Of a stretch of DNA of 64,000 nt, positions 13,101-22,455 are shown in pieces (the first letter of the stretch is position 1; every line of letters starts with the position of its first letter). The DNA comes from Larus michahellis (lineage: Eukaryota; Chordata; Aves; Charadriiformes; Laridae): positions 1,798,001 to 1,862,000 of the forward strand of contig NC_133914.1 in assembly GCF_964199755.1 (NCBI RefSeq), written 5' to 3'. The translations under genes were made by a program, and so were the position numbers. The notes beneath the pieces are model-generated. The model had not been told where the DNA came from. It ran no database searches and was given only the letters and a program-made list of their open reading frames with translations.

Positions 13101-16100
13101 AAGTGCCAACCACAACACAGACAGAAGTGCAGAGGGGGAGGTTTTTTTCTGATCAAGTCTGAAGCTCACAAGCAGTGGTCAACCTCAAGCTCCTGAAGCA
13201 TCAATCCTGGAAAAGTCTCTGAGAGACCCTAACAGTACAGACAGATGCAGACGTTTTGGGCTACCTGAAGCATTTGACTTCAGGACTTTAAACCCCAGCC
13301 ACAAAGACACTTACCTCACGCTACTGAGATGGCAAGGAACTCTGACCCTCTGAATCACAGCTAATACCACCCCCAGGTGCAGGAGGAAGAGCAAAGTCAT
13401 AGCACTTTCATAAACTTTTATGTCCTAGATAACCTTGTATGACCAAAGAAAGCAAGCAGGGAAGACAGAGGACATATTTCTATCCCAAACACCGCAGTAG
13501 GTATAACAGCCTTTCTACTCCTGATCATTAAAGGTATCCACATACAAGGGCTTTCTCACCCAGAATAGATTAGCCACTTTATTTAAAATAAAGGGCGATG
13601 GCCATATTCATGTACCTTTTGTGTGGAATCTCCTCCTACACCAAGAATTTTAACGCAAAAAGGGAACTCACACCACCATCAGGAAAAGTTTGTTTTTGAG
13701 ACATCAGAAAGCAGGAAGCAAAAGCGTTATTTATAGCTTATTGTGAAGCCACTCAGCAAAGGCAGTTTGAAGACAAGGCTCCAGAAAGCTAGCATCAGCT
13801 CCAACAGAACGCACGCGAGATCTGTGACTGAGTCACGGGGGAGCAGAGCTCCCTGCGGGTGTCTGAACCCACAACTGCACAGAAGGAAGGGAAGTTCTTC
13901 AAGTGACCAATGTCCAACTGCAACATGTAGATGAAACTTTGCATATGTTCAACAGAGAGAGAAGTTGACAACAGCACCTTTAAAATCAGCCCTGTCGCGC
14001 TGCATCAACACACGGCCCTTCCTCCGGGAGCAAACAGACAGGCAGCCTGTCTGCCCCAGGGCAACAACCGACCTCATTACACCCCGAAGTGCTCGGGCTG
14101 ACAGTCACCCTGACACCACCGCGCACACAGGCAGTGACAAGTACCTGGCGCTGACCTGATGGGCCTGGAATTAGGACAGAGTAGGAGGCAAGGGGTGGTG
14201 TACACACAAAAGGTGCATGTGTGTACACACACACACATCTCCCTCCAGACTTAGAGAAACAAATAACAAATGGCAGAATAATACTATTGCTGTGAATTTC
14301 AAGAGGGTTTTAACCATCAGTTTAGCCTAAAAAAATTCACTTTCTGTTAAAGGTGAAGCTCTGCCCCTAATACATCCTGTGCAAAAGGGAAATGTGCTGC
14401 TTCCCACATCCCTAAATTCTCTCCTCCTCCTCGACCAGTGCTCATCCATCGCTCCTCAGATGTCAGCCCTGGCTCATGCATACCACTCAAATTAAGGCTT
14501 GCTACAGAACCCAGGGAAATTCAGCAGCAGCTTTCTAGTAACAGGCTTAAAACTAAGCACATACAGAACGGGGCATATTTAAAAGAAAAGTTTGCCCAGG
14601 GAAAATATCCCCCATGAAAAAAACCACCACATACACAAGTATTTTACTTATTCACCTAAAATGTAAAACCTGAATCCCTGTAAGCATCTCCTAGGTATGC
14701 CAGAGCCATGACTTAGCCCAGATGACACAACACTACCATGCTGAGAGCATTCTGCTTCAAAGATCTTTTAACCCACTGCTAAACCAAGATGCAGAGAATT
14801 GAATTATACTTGGCCAGATTTCATTTCCAGAACTCTGCTAATGCCCACCTAGGACATGCTTATTTGAAATTAGCCAATGTGGTTTCTGAATTGCTGCACA
14901 CAAATAGCTTAAAACTCAGTTAACTCTCAGGAATGACAGAAGAGAACAGTCAACTCACAACACACCAACCCGGCATTCTAGGTATACATTTTCCACAGAA
15001 CCATGCTGATTTTCATCTAAGTAAGGCAAAGGGGGAGCTCCACAGAACCTGGTGCAGCACCTGCACTGAGCAGACACGGACCCGCATGAAATGAGAGAAG
15101 GCAGCTGTGAGTACCGGCAGAGTTACTAGTTCCTGCTTACTGAGAACGCAGCCTGTTCAGTCCCTTCCAGTTCCTTGTGCCGGACCCTAGGCAGCCACAC
15201 ACGCATACAGGAACTCGCAGGGTGGGTGAGACCAGCAGTAAATCTGGTTCACTGACACCATGAATGCCAGCAGCTTCAGAGAAAAGCACGAGAAACCTGT
15301 CAGCAGGAACATCCCTGAGGACGAGTTCCTTCCTCAGCCCCAGCAATCTACCCAGCCTAGCACAACACAAATCACAAGACGCCTGTACAGTGGGTGTGCT
15401 TAGTCACTTCTTAATATTGTTTTTGTCTTTTTTTTTTTCTTCTCTAGTATATCAGTACAAAAACCGCTGCCCTTCTCAGGAACTCGGGAGTTCCTGTCCC
15501 GATGATGCAGCTCACAACTTTGCTGAACAGCAGGGGAATGGAACTGACAAGAACAGTTTCTATTAATAAACTCAAGGTTCACAGACTTGCTCAGGCAGCT
15601 AATCCCTCCTGATATCAGATTAATGATTAAAGACTTGACTCTATAGACTTTTTTTAATCTGTCACATGTAACCAATTATGTCAGCACAGTTCCTCTTGCA
15701 CAACTCCACATGATCACGCTAAATTTCTAGGCGGCCATAATTCCCCTTCAATTTAACAAACCCTGCAGCCTCAGTGACACAAACAAGATCAAAAACTCTA
15801 CAGTGTCCACCTAAGGATAATTATGTCACACATACTGTAGCACTGTCCGGAACACCCCGTAAGAGCAACGCAGGACTGGCAGCTCCAGGCTTCTAAAATC
15901 CTACTAAAGACAGGAAACGTCATGCAGGAAGCCCAGTCTACAAGGAAACATGCGATCCACCTGACACACCATCCAAACACACAATGCTGAGAACCCTTTG
16001 CTAGGACCAGGAATACAAATACGTCTTTCCAGGTTCTAAATTAGCTGATTAAGGTCACACTGCTCATTAGCTTAATCAAATCTGTCACTCGGTAAGTGTC

Positions 16101-17276
16101 CAGGAAGGCCTGGTGAAACAGAAATGCTGCAGCAGTCTAGAGAACATGTCCACATATTTAAATGAGAATCAAAGCAAAACAACCCTCTTTTCAAATCTTG
16201 CTACCATTAAGCCATAGCAAACTTCCAGCAGAAAGCAAGCAGCTGGCTGCTGTCACACGGGTTGATATATACCGAAGTCACCACTGCCTTGAACTGATAA
16301 TTCACTGCAACTTGAAAAGAGAGGGGAAAAAAAGGCACAGAACAAAACTTTCTTAACTAGGATCTGGTGAACGCTACATGCACGTGTTGTAAAAATACCA
16401 CCTCTTGGTGAAGACATGGCCTCAAAACACTCACAGGAACTTAATACATCTCTCTGCAAAGGCAGAATCTGAACTTTTTAAATGAAAAAAATCCCCACAC
16501 AATCCATTATGTGAAAACCTCCATACAAGCCACTAACTCGGTTACCTACTTGAGCAGGAGGCTGGTTACTCAGGTTTGAACAGGATATAAAAAAACCCAA
16601 ACATAACAATTGCCTGTAGGCAAATAGAGATTATTGACATACTGCATTTGGTGAGAGTTAAACATTTGAGGGCTAAAAAAATGTTCTTGCCATCCCAACT
16701 TGCCTCAAGTATTACTTAGCTGAAATTATTTTCCAGAATATCACTTGTTCATTTTGCAGAAAAAAGATTCTCAGCTCAGAGAAAGTTCTCTACGAGACAC
16801 AGGGAAGTGCCTGAAGGCCAGCAGCACGTGTGAAGATGCACAACAGTAGCTGTAGGACAGACAGACACCCTGCTGCTGACCACCTGGTGACTCAAAATAG
16901 CAGTTGGTTATCAGAGCCGTACAGCGTTATGAGAAGTGACCCCCTCGTGCTCCACATTTCTCCTACCCAGCTCATTTAATAACCATTAAGGGTGGGGTTT
17001 TGTTTATTTTTTCAGCCAGCTACAATGTCTAGCAGCAAGTAATTTCACCTTCCTCTCAGAACATTTTAAACAAGTGGGAGGGATAAATATAATAAAAAAT
17101 ATAGACACAGTTCCAGAGAGAACAGAAGAATCACCTGCTAAGGAGCACAAGGCACACAGGCAAGCGCACAGATAGAACAGCCACAGACTTCTCAGCTCCC
17201 TTGCAGGTTTTCCCAGGCAGTATCGTGACAGAAATCGGGCGCTAATGCTGAACTTGGTTTCCAACCTCTTCTCCAT
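1080..17276 (-). CDS. KIAA0319L: KIAA0319-like protein, N-terminal half (six coding exons, gene continues past left edge)
   Basis: Type I membrane glycoprotein of the Golgi, endosome and plasma membrane. The human protein is also known as AAVR, the adeno-associated virus receptor. Coding exons in transcription order are 17276-17135, 11890-11196, 5821-5530, 3417-3316, 2454-2357 and 1167-1080. All junctions are GT-AG and the phases join without a break, giving about 472 residues. Seen in order: basic N-terminus and hydrophobic signal segment (about residues 31-46); MANSC domain with cysteines 56, 87, 91, 92, 97, 107, 112 and 118; a poorly conserved Ser/Thr/Lys-rich linker (about 138-376); and the first PKD domain (about 377-472), with WELITHPKDYSGEMEGKHSQ closely matching the human protein as I remember it. 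The remaining PKD domains, cysteine-rich stalk, transmembrane helix and tail (human total about 1050 residues) must lie to the left. It is transcribed head-to-head with NCDN. The identity is secure from the MANSC and PKD sequence and from synteny. Confidence 0.95.
2357..2454 (-). CDS. KIAA0319L: KIAA0319L PKD1 exon, middle part
   Basis: A 98-nt exon (TTTAAG|GAACCA to CTAAG|GTAAAG), phase 1 in and phase 0 out. It encodes WELITHPKDYSGEMEGK and the LKLSK strand, the most conserved part of PKD domain 1. The acceptor polypyrimidine tract is a pure run of 17 T on the coding strand, and the acceptor is AAG instead of CAG or TAG. Confidence 0.96.
3316..3417 (-). CDS. KIAA0319L: KIAA0319L PKD1 exon, first part
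   Basis: A 102-nt exon (CCTCTCAG|TTATGA to CCACCTC|GTAAGG), phase 1 in and phase 1 out. It encodes VMKELVVSAGDSVEVTLPKN..., matching the start of the first human PKD domain (KELVVSAGESVQITLPKNEV). Confidence 0.95.
5530..5821 (-). CDS. KIAA0319L: KIAA0319L Ser/Thr/Pro linker exon
   Basis: A 292-nt exon from TTTACAG|ATCCAC to CACCAG|GTGAGG, entered in phase 0 and left in phase 1. It encodes residues 280-376, a Ser/Thr/Pro/Ala-rich stretch (for example STTKMPTATSVPSGVPT) likely to be O-glycosylated. This part of the family is fast-evolving. The assignment rests on the splice sites, frame continuity and position between the MANSC and PKD exons. Confidence 0.88.
5822..11195 (-). other. KIAA0319L: KIAA0319L intron, 5.4 kb
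   Basis: Intron between the MANSC exon and the Ser/Thr-rich linker exon. It contains one probable MIR-like SINE remnant (7955-8075) and otherwise unique, moderately AT-rich sequence. Short ORFs on both strands show no recognisable domain. Confidence 0.8.
7955..8075 (+). repeat. Ancient tRNA-derived (MIR-like CORE) SINE remnant
   Basis: Scattered matches in the right order to the amniote MIR consensus: a diverged 'GGATTCCAATCC' segment, then 'GGGACAAGTGACCTGGTCTC', then 'CTGTACGATAGAACTA'. It is strongly diverged, and assignment is by eye. Confidence 0.45.
11196..11890 (-). CDS. KIAA0319L: KIAA0319L MANSC-domain exon
   Basis: A 695-nt exon between TTCCCAG|ATGCAA and CCACAG|GTAAGTG. It encodes residues 48-279: the eight-cysteine MANSC domain (C56 to C118, including CQTACCQSPTC), the conserved SVLVFLKK strand, then a low-complexity linker rich in Ser, Arg and Lys. 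The open frame runs on past the donor for about 28 codons; that extension is intron. N-linked glycosylation sequons occur at about N52, N111 and N121. Confidence 0.95.
12198..12310 (-). repeat. MIR-like CORE-SINE remnant, minus orientation
   Basis: The plus strand reads as the reverse complement of the MIR head and body: 'AGGCACAGACTGAACAGCGA', 'GAGGTTACGCAGCAAGTTAA', 'GAAATTGAACTCAGGAACCC', then 'AGCACTGCCC'. The order of blocks is right for an inverted copy. Confidence 0.6.
14213..14237. repeat. Short TG/CA microsatellite
   Basis: GTGCATGTGTGTACACACAC followed by further CA units. It is an alternating purine-pyrimidine run with a self-complementary GTGTGTACACAC core. Confidence 0.8.
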
Positions 17277-17301
17277 GGCCTTTGTGGGCTGCGGCGGAGT
17301 T
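17135..17301 (-). CDS. KIAA0319L: KIAA0319L exon with start codon
   Basis: The acceptor TTTCCAG|AACTCC (ag at 17303-17302) and donor GCAG|GTGATT (17135) bound a 167-nt exon. It has 25 nt of 5' UTR, then ATG at 17276 in a strong context (GGCCATGG). It encodes MEKRLE..., 47 codons plus one base, ending in the hydrophobic run LWLFYLCACLCALCSLA that acts as the signal sequence. The human protein starts MEKRLG, which supports this Met. Confidence 0.93.
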
Positions 17302-18498
17302 CTGGAAACACAGAAGATATGACACACAAACCATCCACTGGCAATTTATATGTTCTCGCACAGATTCAGCTGACATTATGAAAAGCACGGGGCATTTGCA
17401 AAGGAAAATGAATCTCTTGTCTTATCTGCTGTGACTTAGTCCAGGTGCTGCTAAGTAACTATTGATACACAATACTAAAGTAAAATCCATAGTAGCAAAG
17501 TTTCCAGGGCTCAACTGCAGCAGGCCACCACAATGGCCTTTTCCATTAGCCTTGTGATTTCTTCCTCCACCGCTTTCAGTGGCAAAATATCTAATACCAC
17601 AGTCTGCTGGATTCCAAAGATGCGTCCGGGAAATTTCAGTTTCAAATATGCCACAGGCAGTGGACACCCAGCCAGCGCCACGAGCATAAATAACACAGGC
17701 ACTGATAAACCCAGCACATCTGCCTGGCGATGTCATCGCTTGCACATTGGTGCTGGCTGGTACCAGCCAGAAACAAAGAGAGACGAGAAGCCAGCAACAC
17801 TGAGAGACAGAGAGATAAAGACCTGGTTTGCCTCGTATTTTGCTCCGCAGGGCAGAGATCAGAAAAGCACTGATGCTCCTTATCAGCCTTTCTAATGCCA
17901 TAGGCACTTCTACAGCCTCATGTTACTGAAATCTAAATTAGCTCTGTGTGTTGTGATATGAAAACATTAATTATTTCACAAGTAATAAATATTAACTGTT
18001 TTCAAAGAGTAACGAAGCACTGTTGGGCACAAGGAGTTAAACCTGCCATTTCTGAAGAACCAAAAGGGAATACTGTAGAGATGGTTGGACTCGATGATCT
18101 TAAAGGTCCCTTCCAACCTAGGCGATACTACGGCTCTGTGATTCTACCTGCCAGGGCATCGCTTAACCCCTCATCCTGCGTTAAACCTCCAGGGAATTCC
18201 CCCCAGCCGCCCGGTACGGAAGAGCCGCTGCCAGGGCTGGCCCCGGGGGCGAAACTTCAGGAGGGGGAACGCGAACCCGCGGCTCCTCACCCAACAACAG
18301 GTCCTTCACGAAACTTCCCGGCCCCCCGGCTCTCCGCTCCGCCGGCCCCAGGCTCCCGCGGTGACCGTCCAGGGGGACCCGGGGCCGGCCCGTCGGCGCC
18401 CACCAGCCGCTGACAGGGCCCCCGGCCCGCCCCGAGCCGCCCGCAGCCTGTCGGTGCCCCCGGGGCCGGGAGGAGGGAGCGCACAGACGGGTACGTAC
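17302..18498 (-). other. KIAA0319L: KIAA0319L first intron, 1.2 kb
   Basis: Intron in the 5' UTR. The distal half (18150-18498) is CpG island. It contains a CR1 LINE tail (18080-18146) and an unexplained stretch at 17430-17907 that is open on both strands. Confidence 0.6.
18080..18146 (+). mobile_element. CR1 LINE 3'-terminal fragment
   Basis: GGTTGGACTCGATGATCTTA, then AAGGTCCCTTCCAACC and a decayed GTGATTCTA end. This is the conserved 3' tail of chicken-repeat-1 retroposons, which normally ends in ATTCTATG repeats. It is 5'-truncated to about 65-80 bp, as is usual for CR1 copies. It points to a bird (or another sauropsid) and lies antisense in the first intron of KIAA0319L. Confidence 0.9.
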
Positions 18499-18650
18499 CA
18501 GGGGCGCATGGCGAGGCGAGCTCGGCGGCTCCTCGGCGGTCTCAGGCGGGCGGCGGGGCCGGGCCGGGCCTCCAGCGCGGCGGGCCGGGGGGCAGCGCGG
18601 CCTCCTGCCCCGCGGCCATGGCGGCGGCGGCGGGTGCCCGCTCACCCTTC
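18499..18650 (-). other. KIAA0319L: KIAA0319L non-coding first exon (5' end approximate)
   Basis: Reading the minus strand, a strong donor CTG|GTACGT lies at 18499/18498, inside the CpG island and upstream of the first coding exon. Two CCGGAA-type ETS motifs near 18653-18680 suggest that transcription begins around 18620-18680. The 5' boundary is inferred, not seen. The exon holds one ATG (18509-18507) that opens a three-codon upstream ORF, closed by the next exon. No other good donor was seen between here and 17301. Confidence 0.5.
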
Positions 18651-19005
18651 ACCCGGAAGCTGAATCGCCACCTCCCGGAACCGAGACCGGGACAAGGGAC
18701 CGCCTCTGCAAGGACCCTCCCGTGGGTGCCGGAGCTCTGGGGCCGACTGTGCGGGCTCGGGGCGGGGCGGGGCGGGGCCGGGCCGCCCTCCCGCAGCCAG
18801 CGGATGAGGAGGCCGTGCAGTCACAGGTGATTTGCCCACACAGGCCGCGCAGAGGAGGTGGCTTCGGGCACTGCCCAACAAGGCGGCAGGCGATTGGCTG
18901 GTGGCGCAGCGGCGGCGCACGGATTGGCTGAGAGGCGGCGCGGGAGGAAGAGCGGCAACGGAAGGGGCTGAGAGAGGCCCCCGGTGCCAACCGCCCTCCT
19001 TGGCC
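18640..19005. promoter_or_regulatory. Bidirectional promoter of KIAA0319L and NCDN
   Basis: The KIAA0319L first exon (minus) and NCDN start codon (plus) are only about 350-500 bp apart, head to head. The interval has CCGGAA ETS motifs on the KIAA0319L side, stacked GC boxes in the middle, and two inverted CCAAT boxes on the NCDN side. No TATA box was seen. This is the typical make-up of a housekeeping bidirectional promoter. Exact start sites are not visible. Confidence 0.75.
18892..18930 (+). promoter_or_regulatory. Twin inverted CCAAT boxes (probable NF-Y sites)
   Basis: GATTGGCTG occurs at 18892-18900 and again at 18922-18930, identical and exactly 30 bp apart, 76-114 bp upstream of the NCDN ATG. 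ATTGG is the reverse of CCAAT, and tandem NF-Y sites about three helical turns apart are common in divergent promoters. Confidence 0.65.
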
Positions 19006-19107
19006 ATGGCGTCGGACCCGGCAGACGGACACTCGACGCTGAAGAGGTGCCTCGGCGTGCTCAGAGACGCGAGGAACGACAGCGAGCAGTTCGCGGCCCT
19101 GCTGCTG
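19006..19107 (+). CDS. NCDN: NCDN exon 1 (coding part)
   Basis: ATG at 19006 in context TTGGCCATGG. 34 codons end at CTGCTG|GTGAGG, phase 0. The last residues [11 protein letters not shown] are a family signature. The same frame is open upstream to 18832 and through the whole first intron. Confidence 0.95.
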
Positions 19108-22100
19108 GTGAGGGGCCGCTGCGGGGCGACCCTTGAGCGCCATCACCTCAGGAAGGGGCAGGGGGGAAGGCGAAACCCGCCGCTGGAGACGGGAGCGGCC
19201 GAGCTGCGGTCGCAGCCGTGCTGGCGCCGGGGCAAGGTGCTTCAGTGCCTCGGTGCTCCCGTCAGCAAAGTGGGGGGAGCCCGGCCTTGGCTTGGGTGCG
19301 CTGGGGTTAGTCATTGCTGTTTGTGGCTCTTGAAGCACTCTGGTAATGCTCTGGATGAGCCCTTAGACCACGTGCCCAGCCCAGTGGTTAAGGGTTCACT
19401 TTTCTGTACTAATGAAGGTTGTTTAGGCTTCTTATTTTCCCCATTCAATCCTATAAATTTAGCACAGCCTCTTGCAGTGCTGCGCACTCACTCCTGGTTT
19501 GCCTTACAGGTGACCAAAGCAGTCAAAGCTGGAGAATTAGATGCTAAGACCCGTCGCCAGATCTTTGACGCAATTGGCTTCACATTTCCAAACCGCCTGC
19601 TCACCTCCCGGCAGCCCCCAGCCGGCTGCCCCGAGCATACCTTCCGGGCACTGGGCCTTACGCTTCTGGCATGTTTCTGCACCGATCCAGAGTTAGCTGG
19701 TCACTCCCAGATCCTGAACAAGATCCCAACCTTCAATGACATCCTGGTTTCCCCCTGCAATCCAGACAGCACGTCCATGATCGATGATGTATACCAGTGC
19801 CTGAGCGCTGTCGTGGCCACTACCAGGGGCCCCAGAGAGTTGGTGACCAAAGGGACGGTGTCTGCTCTGTGCCAGGCCTACCTGAATGGCAGTTATGGCT
19901 CTGACCGTGCCTTGACGCTGCTCTTGGGGCTGTTGGCCGTAGCAGAGGCGAGGTGCTGGCAGAGAGATGCTCCACATCTCCTGGCCGTGCTGAGCAAGCT
20001 CTCCAATGATTTTCTCATGACTGAAGACATGACCAAGTTTGAGTTGTGTGACGTTCTGCCACACTTCATCCCCCTGTCGCCACTCCTCACACAGGACTCG
20101 CAGGGCTGCAAGTGCCTCCATAGACTTTACAAAGGGCTGGCTAACATCTTGAGCAGTAAACTCAGCCAGTCACAGCGGGACCCTGCTCTGAAGCTTGCTG
20201 CCTGCCTTGTGCAGGCCTGTGGGTCAGAGTGGATCCCAGCAGGGAGTGCTGGCAGCAAGTTCCTGGCCTTGCTGGTGAACTTAGCGTGTGTGGAGGTCCG
20301 CCTGACCCTAGAGGAGCCAGATCCCTTGGAGGTGGAGGGGAAGAAAGAAGTGGTAACAGCCTGCTACATCCTTATTGAGATGGGGATCCAGGAGTGCCTG
20401 AGAGAAGAGAAGCCGCTGCTAGAAGAGATGCAGAAAGTGCAGCTCATGAGGATCATGGAGGAGGCATTTGGAGCTGTAATATTCTACTTGAGACAGGTAA
20501 TGTAGGGCTTTCAAGCAAACAGCACGTTTTTATGGGTTTCTTCAGGAGGCTTTGATAGGGTGTTCATGGGGACGCTTAATGGGTGCTTGGCAGCTCACGG
20601 CCATAGCTGTGTAGAGTAAAATGTGTGTATTGGCCCGCTGCGGTTTTCATACCTGTGGCAGCTTGATAGAACAACGGCCCTGTCTTTCTTCTTCGTGCAG
20701 GTTAAGCAGGAGGAACTACAAGATCCTTTCATATTTGCTTCTGTTCGAATCCTTGGAGCCTGGATGGCAGAAGAGACATCCTCCCTCAAGCAGGAAATCT
20801 GTGAGCTCTTGCCTTTCCTCGTTCATTACGCCAAGAAGCTTTTCAAAGAGGGCAGCCCAGCTGCGAGTCTTCCCCAGCCAGAGCTGGTCAGCACCGAGGG
20901 CTCTGGCTTACCCCAGGATGCTCTGAGGTGTGTATTTTAAGCAAAGAGTTGATGCATTTTAGCACAAACCTGCTCAAATCTTTTTCTATTTTCCATTCTC
21001 CCTACAGTGCCAGTTCCATGGCTCTTTTTTCCCCCCAGTTGGATGTAAATGCAGGGCTAAGGCCCATTCTAGCCCACGTTGCCAATTTCTTTCCCCTTCC
21101 AGATTTCTTCTACCTGGCTTTTGCCATTTAACAGCAGAGGACAGGCCCCGGGACATCCTCATCTCGGAAGGGGCACCAGCACTGCTGTGTGAGTACTTCC
21201 TCCATCAGTGGGAGGTGCTGACCTCCCAGCTCGAGTCCTCAACTCCACTGACAAGCACTGAAATGAGTCTGCAGACAGCGTGTGGGATTTTCCTTAACCT
21301 GGTCGTGACTGCACCAGATCTCATCAGGTAACAGAGCCACAGGAGCTCGCTTTATGATTGTCAGTGGGAAGAAAGAGGCTGCATTGTGAAATGGGCTTGC
21401 AGGATCTTTCAAGACACTATGCTGAAACAGGGATGTCCCTTTTTCAACACCAATTACATTACTTTTTTGGTGCTGCATTTAACCTTGACATTTTCAGGTG
21501 CTTCTGTCTCTGCTCAGGAAATGTCTCTCAGGGTTTGCTTTCTGTCTAGGCGAGAAAAAACCTTTTCCTCCTTGATGGAGCTGTTGCTGAAGTCTCTTCC
21601 GCTTCTGCTGCCCCAGAAAGATCACCTGGTTCTAGCAGCCAACGTTGCTACTCTGGGCCTGATGATGGCCAGGATCCTTGCAAGTTCAGCAGGTAAAGAG
21701 AGTTCTCAATGGCAAAGTAAGTTGCATGTTGCTGTGCGTGGGCAGAGACCAGGTCTGGGTGGTTGGTCTGCAGAAAGCAAACACAAGGGAAACAGGTCCA
21801 GTTTCTGTCATTGGAAAAGCGACAAAACCAAAAACCTGGAGGAGCAAGGAATATGCAGGAAATTCAGTAGGCCGATGGGCTGGGATTAAGAGATTTCTAG
21901 GGCAGGAGGACGGTATTCTGCTCTCCCTGAAAGCCCTGCTGCAGGCAGACCCCCCAAAGGGTCCCTCCTTTGGCCGGGCGAGCTCTGTATCACGTCATTC
22001 ATTTCCTTTTTCTTGCAGTTCTGCAGGAGACCCAGTCTGCCAAGGACTTTTTCGGAGCTGCCATTTGCTTCCTCTCCCAGGCCCACACTGCCCAAGCAGT

Positions 22101-22455
22101 CCCCGGTAGTGAAGCCTTGGCCGCAGCCGTGTCTCCTGCCTACGCGAGCGCTTGGGCTGACGTGCGTGAGCTCTGGTTCCTGGGGATGCAGGCGCTGGCC
22201 GGCTGCGTGCCACTTTTCCCCTGCCTGCCGCAAGCCGTGCTCCAGGCACGGTGGCTGGAAAGCCTTTCAGAGTTCCTGACCCGCGTTGCTCCAGCCTCGG
22301 TGGATTTTGAACTCATTGCCGCTTTCCAGGGCGTGTTGGTAGAGCTGGCCAGGGCCAGCCAGCCATGCAGGGACGCGATCCTGTCACACCACGGTGGGGA
22401 ATGGGCCAACCTTTATGGTATGGCAGCTTTGGAACAGTGTCTGTCTGAGCAGTGA
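19006..22455 (+). CDS. NCDN: Neurochondrin
   Basis: Cytoplasmic leucine-rich protein, mostly neuronal. In mammals it limits CaMKII phosphorylation, binds metabotropic glutamate receptors and affects neurite growth and synaptic plasticity. Six coding exons (19006-19107, 19510-20496, 20701-20927, 21103-21327, 21550-21692, 22019-22455) join with intact GT-AG sites and phases into 706 residues; the human forms are about 712 and 729. It is helical, ARM/HEAT-like throughout, with family landmarks seen by comparison with the remembered human protein: [110 protein letters not shown] and the C-terminal [11 protein letters not shown]. The start GGCCATGG matches the shorter mammalian form (MASD...). It is driven by the promoter shared with KIAA0319L. 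Confidence 0.97.
19510..20496 (+). CDS. NCDN: NCDN exon 2 (largest)
   Basis: Acceptor GCCTTACAG|GTGACC and donor AGACAG|GTAATG. 987 nt, phase 0 at both ends, 329 codons (residues 35-363). It encodes the first half of the helical repeat region. Confidence 0.97.
20701..20927 (+). CDS. NCDN: NCDN exon 3
   Basis: Acceptor TTCGTGCAG|GTTAAG and donor CTGAG|GTGTGT. 227 nt, phase 0 in and 2 out. It encodes [20 protein letters not shown] and [13 protein letters not shown]. Confidence 0.96.
21103..21327 (+). CDS. NCDN: NCDN exon 4
   Basis: Acceptor CCTTCCAG|ATTTCT and donor ATCAG|GTAACA. 225 nt, phase 2 in and 2 out. It encodes [20 protein letters not shown] and [13 protein letters not shown], matching the human LLLPGWCHLTVEDGPREIL. 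Confidence 0.96.
21550..21692 (+). CDS. NCDN: NCDN exon 5
   Basis: Acceptor TTCTGTCTAG|GCGAGA and donor TCAGCAG|GTAAAG. 143 nt, phase 2 in and 1 out. It encodes [15 protein letters not shown] and [13 protein letters not shown]. Confidence 0.96.
22019..22455 (+). CDS. NCDN: NCDN exon 6 with stop
   Basis: Acceptor TTTTCTTGCAG|TTCTGC. 437 nt including TGA at 22453-22455. It encodes the C-terminal 145 residues, with [32 protein letters not shown] and [11 protein letters not shown]. Confidence 0.97.

Larger units (their letters stand above)
11891..17134 (-). other. KIAA0319L: KIAA0319L intron, 5.2 kb
   Basis: Intron between the start-codon exon and the MANSC exon. It holds a MIR-like SINE remnant (12198-12310, minus) and a short CA microsatellite (14213-14237). 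No other gene was recognised. Confidence 0.8.
18150..19260. other. CpG island over the KIAA0319L / NCDN promoter
   Basis: Very high G+C with frequent CpG, spanning the 5' ends of both genes. It includes GGGGCGGGGCGGGGCGGGGC (about 18758-18777), a stack of GC boxes. Many long overlapping ORFs on both strands here are artefacts of low stop-codon density. Confidence 0.85.

Noticed and set aside
18832-20505. A single 557-codon ORF that could be called one gene.
   Set aside because: It is NCDN exons 1 and 2 read through an open intron with an upstream extension. The 19108-19509 part has no similarity to neurochondrin, and good splice sites flank it.
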